Shown here: piece by piece, positions 59,455 to 64,000 of the stretch
Layout: every line of letters starts with the position of its first letter
Position numbering within the stretch: position 1 is the stretch's first letter
Assembly (NCBI RefSeq): GCF_900111905.1
Contig: NZ_FOKM01000012.1
Coordinates: 62,001 to 126,000, forward strand
Direction of reading: 5' to 3'
DNA: 64,000 nucleotides
From: Rhizobium sp. NFR07
Lineage (GTDB): Bacteria > Pseudomonadota > Alphaproteobacteria > Rhizobiales > Rhizobiaceae
Notes under the pieces: generated by a model
What the model was told of the DNA's origin: nothing
Database searches by the model: none
The model's input: the letters and a program-made list of their open reading frames with translations, nothing else
Position numbers and translations under genes: made by a program

Positions 59455-59996
59455 CAAGCAGCCCGCCTTTGCAGACGAGCGACGAGAACGGCCCGGGCAC
59501 GCTCTTCCTTCTGGCGAACGTTCTCTTTGCTCGTGCCGTTCTCGTCTCCGATGTCGGAAAGCAGTTCGCCGGCCGCGCGACGCAGCACGATGTTTCCGTT
59601 CGGGATGCGCTGCAGACGATCAACGACCTCCGCGAGATCGGCGCGAACGAACTGCTCCGGCTGCACACGCAGTTGCGCGCATCTGTTCTCAAGAGGCGCA
59701 ACGTCATCGCCGACCATGGCATCAATCGAGACTTCAGGCGCGTTGCGCATCTGGCGCCGCTCGCGCTTGCGCATCCCACTCGCCACGCTCTCCATGACGA
59801 GTTGCGCCCATGTCCGGAACGTCTCCATTCTGCATGTGCCGGCACGCCGCAGCATGGCAATCATCGATTCCTGCAAAAGATCGTCAGCCTTCTGACGGTC
59901 GCGTGTGATTATGCGCGCCTTGCGACGGAGCATAGGAAGGTAGGCGACAAGCGCGGCGTCAAAGCCGGTCGGCCTGTTGTCATTCGCCGGGATCAT
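59454..59996 (-). CDS. ECF-like sigma factor
   Basis: A 180-residue protein with the sigma-2-like segment ARIITRDRQKADDLLQESMI and FRTWAQLVMESVASGMRKRE, and a C-terminal sigma-4-like helix (GTSKENVRQKEERARAVLVA). It begins with MIPANDNRPTG. It would direct host RNA polymerase to phage promoters. The start follows the conserved leader. An alternative is a sigma-fold antitermination regulator. Confidence 0.75.
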   Translation of the reverse strand: MIPANDNRPTGFDAALVAYLPMLRRKARIITRDRQKADDLLQESMIAMLRRAGTCRMETFRTWAQLVMESVASGMRKRERRQMRNAPEVSIDAMVGDDVAPLENRCAQLRVQPEQFVRADLAEVVDRLQRIPNGNIVLRRAAGELLSDIGDENGTSKENVRQKEERARAVLVARLQRRAA

Positions 59997-60015
59997 GGCG
60001 GTCTCCTCTGTGGTG

Positions 60016-60945
60016 TTAGGCGGTGGTGGCGCCGTCGATCCAAATCTCGCCGTTGGCGAGACGGTAGGTGATGGTTTCGGCGTCCTCGTCGACGTCGACC
60101 TGCTCGCCCGGCACCATGGCCGGGATCGTCAGGTGCGTCGGGCACGCCTCTTTCTGCTCGTCGAATGAGATCGGCTTGGCCCAACGGGCGCAGGACCAGT
60201 GCCCGTCGCCGCCCATCTCTGGCGTCGAATGGATGCAAGACCTGCAGGTGACGCGCGGCCAGGCTTGCTGTTTGCAAACCGGCTTGTGCTTGCAGAACAA
60301 GCACTCGAACCATTCCGGATCTTCGCTGATGCGTGAGGGCGGCTCCGGCGAATCGATGATGCGCTCAAGGCGCGCCAGCAGTCGCAGGCAGAACTCGGCG
60401 TCGTATTCGATGCGCTCGGCGTAGAGCGTGTCGTCGTCCTTGCAGCTGACAAGGTAAAGGCACCGGGTAAGGCCGAAGGCGTGCATTCCCAGCTGGCACT
60501 GACCGTAGTGAAGCGGCTTGGCCTTCTGACAGCCGTCCTTAACGATCAGCTTCATGCCCTTGGCATTGCTCGATTTAAACTCGAGGAGATGTTCGGTCTT
60601 CGGCGCCTCGACGACGCCCATGGCCTTGCCGTCGCACTTTCCTCGTACATGGCTGCCGACGAGGCGAATGCGATCCTGCTGGCCGTACACGTCGACGCCG
60701 ATCCGTTCGAGATCAGCAACGAGGCGGTCTTCCTCGATGTTGCCAGTCTCAAACAGGCGCAGCTGGCGGCCGTGATGCTTTTCCAGTGGGCTAGCCCATC
60801 GGAAGGCGTACCACAGCTGGCGGTCACAAGGTGCGTTCGCTTCGCCGACCGAGATGCCGAGGCTGTCCCACGAATTGGCCGCGGCTTCATAGGCAGCGAA
60901 GATGGCGCGGACGGTGCTGGATTCAGGGCGTGGAAGTGGGGCCAT
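60016..60945 (-). CDS. Cas4-like PD-(D/E)XK nuclease
   Basis: A 309-residue RecB/Cas4-like nuclease: GKCDGKAMG (Asp105), LLEFKSS (Glu122, Lys124) and HYGQCQLGMHAFGL. Cys40 (APCDRQLWY) and Cys215/218/224 (CLFCKHKPVC) fit a Cas4/AddB-type Fe-S cluster. A second Cys set lies at VTCRSC. It processes DNA ends in recombination, near SSB and Sak4. TAATG overlap at the start. Confidence 0.85.
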   Translation of the reverse strand: MAPLPRPESSTVRAIFAAYEAAANSWDSLGISVGEANAPCDRQLWYAFRWASPLEKHHGRQLRLFETGNIEEDRLVADLERIGVDVYGQQDRIRLVGSHVRGKCDGKAMGVVEAPKTEHLLEFKSSNAKGMKLIVKDGCQKAKPLHYGQCQLGMHAFGLTRCLYLVSCKDDDTLYAERIEYDAEFCLRLLARLERIIDSPEPPSRISEDPEWFECLFCKHKPVCKQQAWPRVTCRSCIHSTPEMGGDGHWSCARWAKPISFDEQKEACPTHLTIPAMVPGEQVDVDEDAETITYRLANGEIWIDGATTA

Positions 60946-61232
60946 TATGCCCCACCCCCGAACGCAAACAGCGGCGACGTAGCAAGCGCAGATTGATGGC
61001 CGCGCTGATCGCCAGACCTGACGTAAGTCGTCCAGATCTCCTTGCCGTCCCGTGTCACCGGGTGCATCTCGGCGACGCTGTAATCAACGTCGTCGATCTC
61101 TTCGGCATCGATGTGGAAGTCATCCTTATCGACTTTCGCCTCGATCATCGCCTCCGCATCTTCCTTAGAAGGAGCCTCGACGACCTCGGTGCTGCGCCCT
61201 TGGAACCGGTAGTCAATCAGGAACTTGGCCAT
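60945..61232 (-). CDS. hypothetical early protein, 95 aa
   Basis: Beta-hairpin-rich start (KFLIDYRFQGRSTEVVEAPS) then an acidic region; no family recognised. It lies between the clamp and Cas4-like genes, so it may bind DNA or the clamp. Function unknown. Confidence 0.58.
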   Translation of the reverse strand: MAKFLIDYRFQGRSTEVVEAPSKEDAEAMIEAKVDKDDFHIDAEEIDDVDYSVAEMHPVTRDGKEIWTTYVRSGDQRGHQSALATSPLFAFGGGA

Positions 61233-61235
61233 GAG

Positions 61236-62294
61236 CTACACCCGAACCGGCATCAAGACGCCGTCCCAGCCAGCCAAGCCACCGGTGATGACCGCAGCAC
61301 CGCCACCATCCGAAAGCGCCATCGTGACCTCTCCTGCAGGCAGGACATTGAACAGGTCGCGCACGTACTGGCTGTTGAAGCCGACATAGAAAGGCTCGCC
61401 GCTGTATTCCGCGGCAACCTCGTCCTCCGCCTCGCCGGCATCAGATCGAGCCGCCAGGGCGATTGAACCTGGCGCGATGCTCAGCTTAACCGACCGGCCT
61501 TTCTCCGACGAGACAGTCACAACGCGTTCGGCCGCCTTCATCATCTCGTCGCGGTTGACGGTGATGATCTTGTCGTTGTCACGCGGGATGACGCGCTGAT
61601 AGTCTGGGAATGTGCCATCGATCAGATTGGCGGTCAGGCTGATGTCGGCATGCTGGATGCGGATCTTCTCCTGCGAGACCGAAACCGTCACCTCGCCTTT
61701 CGGCAGCAGGCCGACGGTCTTGCGCCCCACGATGACGCCGGCGAACTCCGGAACGACCGGGCCACGGTTGCGCGCGAGCCGGTGGCCGTCAGTAGCCACA
61801 GCTACCGCCTTGCCGTCGACGACGTGGAAGTAGACGCCCCCGAGATAATAGCGGGTCTCCTCTGTCGAGATGGCGAACGCAACTGGCGCGAACAGGCCGG
61901 CAAGGTCGATGTCAAACTCGGCGTCGAATGTGCCCTTGCCGAGGATGTCAGGAAAGTCCGACGCCGGCAGGGTTTCCAGCTTGAACTTGCTTCGGCCCGA
62001 CTTCACCTCAAGGCGGTTGTCTACCAGTGAGATGGAAATGTCGGCTGCGCTTGCCTTGCGGACGATTTCGCCGAGCAGCTTGGCGCTGACGGTCGTTGTG
62101 CCGGCTTTCTGGACATCGGCTTCGGCGCTGGCCGTTGCCTGGATGTCGAGGTCTGTCGCTGTCACCTTGAGAGTGCCACCCTCGGCCTCCAGCAGGATAT
62201 TGGACAGGATTGGAATGGTGTTTCTGGCTTCGACGACCTTGCCCACGGCGCCGACGACGCGCGCGAGTTCGGTGCGGCTGATATTCAGCTGCAT
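61236..62294 (-). CDS. dnaN: DNA polymerase III beta sliding clamp
   Basis: A 352-residue complete clamp: three domains, NTIPILSNILLEAEGGTLKV, VDGKAVAVATDGHRLARNRG and the C-terminal DGVLMPVRV hallmark that ends bacterial clamps. Slightly shorter than host DnaN (about 370). It would tether a DNA polymerase; no phage polymerase is seen here, so it may serve the host enzyme or the prim-pol. Its start follows the conserved leader. Confidence 0.92.
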   Translation of the reverse strand: MQLNISRTELARVVGAVGKVVEARNTIPILSNILLEAEGGTLKVTATDLDIQATASAEADVQKAGTTTVSAKLLGEIVRKASAADISISLVDNRLEVKSGRSKFKLETLPASDFPDILGKGTFDAEFDIDLAGLFAPVAFAISTEETRYYLGGVYFHVVDGKAVAVATDGHRLARNRGPVVPEFAGVIVGRKTVGLLPKGEVTVSVSQEKIRIQHADISLTANLIDGTFPDYQRVIPRDNDKIITVNRDEMMKAAERVVTVSSEKGRSVKLSIAPGSIALAARSDAGEAEDEVAAEYSGEPFYVGFNSQYVRDLFNVLPAGEVTMALSDGGGAAVITGGLAGWDGVLMPVRV

Positions 62295-62351
62295 GATGGT
62301 CTCCTCTTGTGGTGTAAAGGCGAGCCGATGGTGAGGCGGCCCGCATTAGAG

Positions 62352-62429
62352 TTAGCGGAGCGCGACCCAGACGAACGCCACGAAGGCGAACGCACCGGCC
62401 GCGCTGGCGAAGGCGTCAGGCCAACCCAT
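62352..62429 (-). CDS. 25-aa membrane peptide coupled to DUF669 gene
   Basis: MGWPDAFASAAGAFAFVAFV then WVALR. One membrane helix. Its ATG overlaps the stop of the DUF669 gene (TGATG), the usual coupling here. Too short for a family. Confidence 0.4.
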   Translation of the reverse strand: MGWPDAFASAAGAFAFVAFVWVALR

Positions 62430-62998
62430 CACTTGTTGCCCCAGGGCCGGCGCGTGGTGCCCGCAGCTGCGCCACCGGCGGGCTTGCTGGCCGCATTGTC
62501 GTTTGCAGCCGTACGCTGCTGTCGGTTGTCGTTTGCCGGAGCCGACCGCTGCGCAGGCTGGTTCGGGTCGATCTCGGCGGCCGGTACATTGCCTTCGTCC
62601 GGATAAAAGAAGCGCTTGATCTCGTTGCGCGGCTCGTAGCCCTCGCGCGGTTTCTCGACGCCGACCTTTGCCGTGAACGAGATGAAATGAAGCTCGTCGG
62701 AGTCGTTGACCTCGTTGAGGCCGATGGCGCGGCACAGTTTCGCGAGATCGCGCTGGCCGATCTCCTGCGCCGTGGAGTTGGCGTTTTCGAGGTTGATGTT
62801 CGCGAAGATCTTCCGACCCTTGAACTCCGACGGCTCGACGACGTCGTAGGTGAGCTTGAGGATGGTTCCGTTGCCCTTAGCCGTCGGCTTCACCTCGGAG
62901 GCCGAAACCTCCAGCACATAAGTGCCGTTCGGCAGGTTGCTGCCGCGCTGTTCGGTGTCGTGATCCTGAGCATTAAATCTTTGACCAAGTCCGGCCAT
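62429..62998 (-). CDS. DUF669-type ssDNA-binding protein
   Basis: A 189-residue SSB-like recombination protein of the DUF669 family: NLPNGTYVLEVSASEVKPTA, GTILKLTYDVVEPSEFKGRK, and FISFTAKVGVEKPREGY, followed by a disordered tail with two ANDN motifs (PANDN, AANDN) and RRPWGNK. It lies next to the Sak4-like gene, with which it would cover and anneal ssDNA. Confidence 0.85.
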   Translation of the reverse strand: MAGLGQRFNAQDHDTEQRGSNLPNGTYVLEVSASEVKPTAKGNGTILKLTYDVVEPSEFKGRKIFANINLENANSTAQEIGQRDLAKLCRAIGLNEVNDSDELHFISFTAKVGVEKPREGYEPRNEIKRFFYPDEGNVPAAEIDPNQPAQRSAPANDNRQQRTAANDNAASKPAGGAAAGTTRRPWGNK

Positions 62999-63027
62999 GC
63001 GTAGTCTCCTTCTGTGGTGAGTTGGTG

Positions 63028-63174
63028 TTAGGCGTAGTAGCGGAAAGGTCCGCTGCTATAGGGGCTGACGATGCGCTCGCGCTGCACGGTCTCAAGCCAA
63101 GCCAGTCGCTTGCCGCGCAAAGTGCGGACGACGACCGGGAACCAGGCGAACCAGCTTTCCTTCTCGACGAACAT
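63028..63174 (-). CDS. 48-aa small protein
   Basis: MFVEKESWFAWFPVVVRTLR, an aromatic/basic protein. TAATG overlap with the Sak4-like gene's stop supports it being translated. Function unknown. Confidence 0.55.
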   Translation of the reverse strand: MFVEKESWFAWFPVVVRTLRGKRLAWLETVQRERIVSPYSSGPFRYYA

Positions 63175-63947
63175 TAGGCTGCCACTCCCGTAGGCGCCGG
63201 AAAGTGCTTCGAGAGTTCGGCGAACCCCTGCCCCTTCTTGTACGGAATGGCATCGGGCATGCTGTACCGGTTCTTGGCATTGAAGCCGGCGCCCTCGTTC
63301 AGGTGGACCTGCCGCTCCTTGCCGCCCTCAGCGTGCGCCACCTTCGTCTGTCGCGCGACTTCCTTCTCCTTGATGGACACGCGGTAGTTCATGAAGGCGA
63401 CGATGTCGGACTTCTCGCGGACCAGCGCATTGGCGCGCTTGTGAAGCTTCGGCTGGTATCGGCTGTAGGGGTCCGTCACCGGGCTGTCGAAGCGAACGAT
63501 TTCCGGGTGGGCGAGCATGACGACGCAGATCCCGCGCTGCGCCAGAGCCGATACGGCTGCCATGAGCTCGTTCCACTCGGTATCGGCCTCGACGTAGCCC
63601 TTACCGAATCCGGCCTCTTCGATGGTCGCGACGCCGATGCGCTGGCACGTGGCGCGCCAGACGAGTGGCTCGAGGCCGTCGAGGCTGTCCAGGATGACGG
63701 TCTTGCGGTCGTGCTCCTCTGTGAGCAGTTCGCCGAAGATGTCGAGCAGTTCGTCGAAGCTCTCGATCGTGCCGGGCGTAACGAGCTCGACGTCTGACGG
63801 CGGCCGCTCGCCTTCGGTGGCGAGATAGACCGCGTCAGGGAACTCAGCGGCAAGGCTTGTCTTGCCGATGCCGTCGACGCCGTAGAGCAGGATGACCGGA
63901 GGGTCGGCTCTCTTCGTCGATTTCAGGGATGATAGGCTGATAGCCAT
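63174..63947 (-). CDS. Sak4-like RecA-fold recombinase ATPase
   Basis: A 257-residue ATPase: Walker A GVDGIGKTS near 23-31, TVILDSLDGLEPLVWRATCQ as Walker B region, VVMLAHPEIVRFDSPVTDPY. It fits the Sak4 (gp2.5-like) single-strand annealing recombinases found with DUF669. The ATG follows the conserved leader. Confidence 0.8.
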   Translation of the reverse strand: MAISLSSLKSTKRADPPVILLYGVDGIGKTSLAAEFPDAVYLATEGERPPSDVELVTPGTIESFDELLDIFGELLTEEHDRKTVILDSLDGLEPLVWRATCQRIGVATIEEAGFGKGYVEADTEWNELMAAVSALAQRGICVVMLAHPEIVRFDSPVTDPYSRYQPKLHKRANALVREKSDIVAFMNYRVSIKEKEVARQTKVAHAEGGKERQVHLNEGAGFNAKNRYSMPDAIPYKKGQGFAELSKHFPAPTGVAA

Positions 63948-63950
63948 GCA

Positions 63951-63966
63951 GTCTCCTCTTGTGGTG
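63951..63966 (-). repeat. conserved Shine-Dalgarno leader (one of ten or more copies)
   Basis: On the minus strand CACCACAAGAGGAGAC lies three bases before the Sak4-like ATG. Other close copies begin at plus positions 2697, 4479, 5189, 46556, 55753, 57578, 60001, 62299 and 63004, plus a degenerate one at 50978. Each stands two to nine bases before the start of an early gene. Confidence 0.75.
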
Positions 63967-64000
63967 GGTGGTGGTTGCGGCTGGTGGTGAGCCAGCCGCA

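Noticed and set aside
1..64000. Integrase, repressor or attachment site
   Set aside because: I looked for tyrosine or serine integrase motifs, CI-like HTH pairs and tRNA-end duplications and saw none in this window.

Overview
The window looks like most of a temperate-type siphovirus (phage or prophage) of a Rhizobiales host (Rhizobium, Sinorhizobium or Mesorhizobium group). This rests on high GC, a complete HK97-style head and long-tail module, rhizobial small-protein families (DUF982, DUF1937, H-NS-like, phage ABA-sandwich-like), many GTG/TTG starts, and the peptide ANDN recurring in about 15 phage proteins. ANDN is how alphaproteobacterial tmRNA tags begin. I found no integrase, CI-type repressor, att site or cos site, so prophage versus free phage cannot be settled from this window.

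Almost all phage functions read leftward (minus strand). From right to left: a replication/recombination block (63.9-45.6 kb) with a Sak4-like ATPase, DUF669 ssDNA-binding protein, phage-encoded beta sliding clamp, Cas4-like nuclease, ECF-like sigma factor, SF2 helicase, two adenine methyltransferases, a PAPS-reductase-like PP-loop protein, a prim-pol/helicase, an iteron-like array that may be the origin, and a VRR-NUC protein. Then comes a leftward terminator (44.98-45.02 kb), a tRNA-Met(CAU) and an HNH gene. Next are terminase, portal, ClpP-type protease, capsid, connector proteins, tail tube, a G/GT pair with a textbook -1 frameshift site, tape measure, tail-tip proteins, tail fibre and lectin (43.8-24.2 kb). 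The lysis cassette follows (holin, SAR endolysin, nested Rz/Rz1; 23.5-22.1 kb), then a second tail-fibre group (22.1-17.9 kb).

From 17.8 to 7.8 kb lies a cargo island unlike the rest: an acyltransferase-SGNH protein, a small secreted Cys-rich protein, GT32, GT2, Stealth and GT8 sugar or sugar-phosphate transferases, an exported S1/P1 nuclease, and two related small proteins that bracket the central cluster. An H-NS-like protein and an SRAP protein sit beside it. The simplest reading is a lysogenic-conversion cassette that alters the host surface next to the genes for adsorption. Left of a structured control region (5.2-5.58 kb), a second leftward operon carries a periplasmic trypsin-like protease and nucleotide-metabolism proteins (MazG-like, DUF1937, dNMP kinase) and runs off the left edge.

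Plus-strand single genes (morons) interrupt the leftward operons: small membrane or secreted proteins near lysis and tape measure, DUF982 and tiny proteins near terminase, a ScoMcrA-like SRA-HNH endonuclease, and a two-TM membrane protein. A coiled-coil membrane protein at 47.4-48.65 kb is on the minus strand but is cut off from its operon by its own upstream terminator. Gene packing is tight, with ATGA, GTGA, TTGA, TGATG and TAATG stop/start overlaps used here to choose starts. At least ten early genes share a nearly identical leader (CACCACAAGAGGAGAC) just before the start codon.
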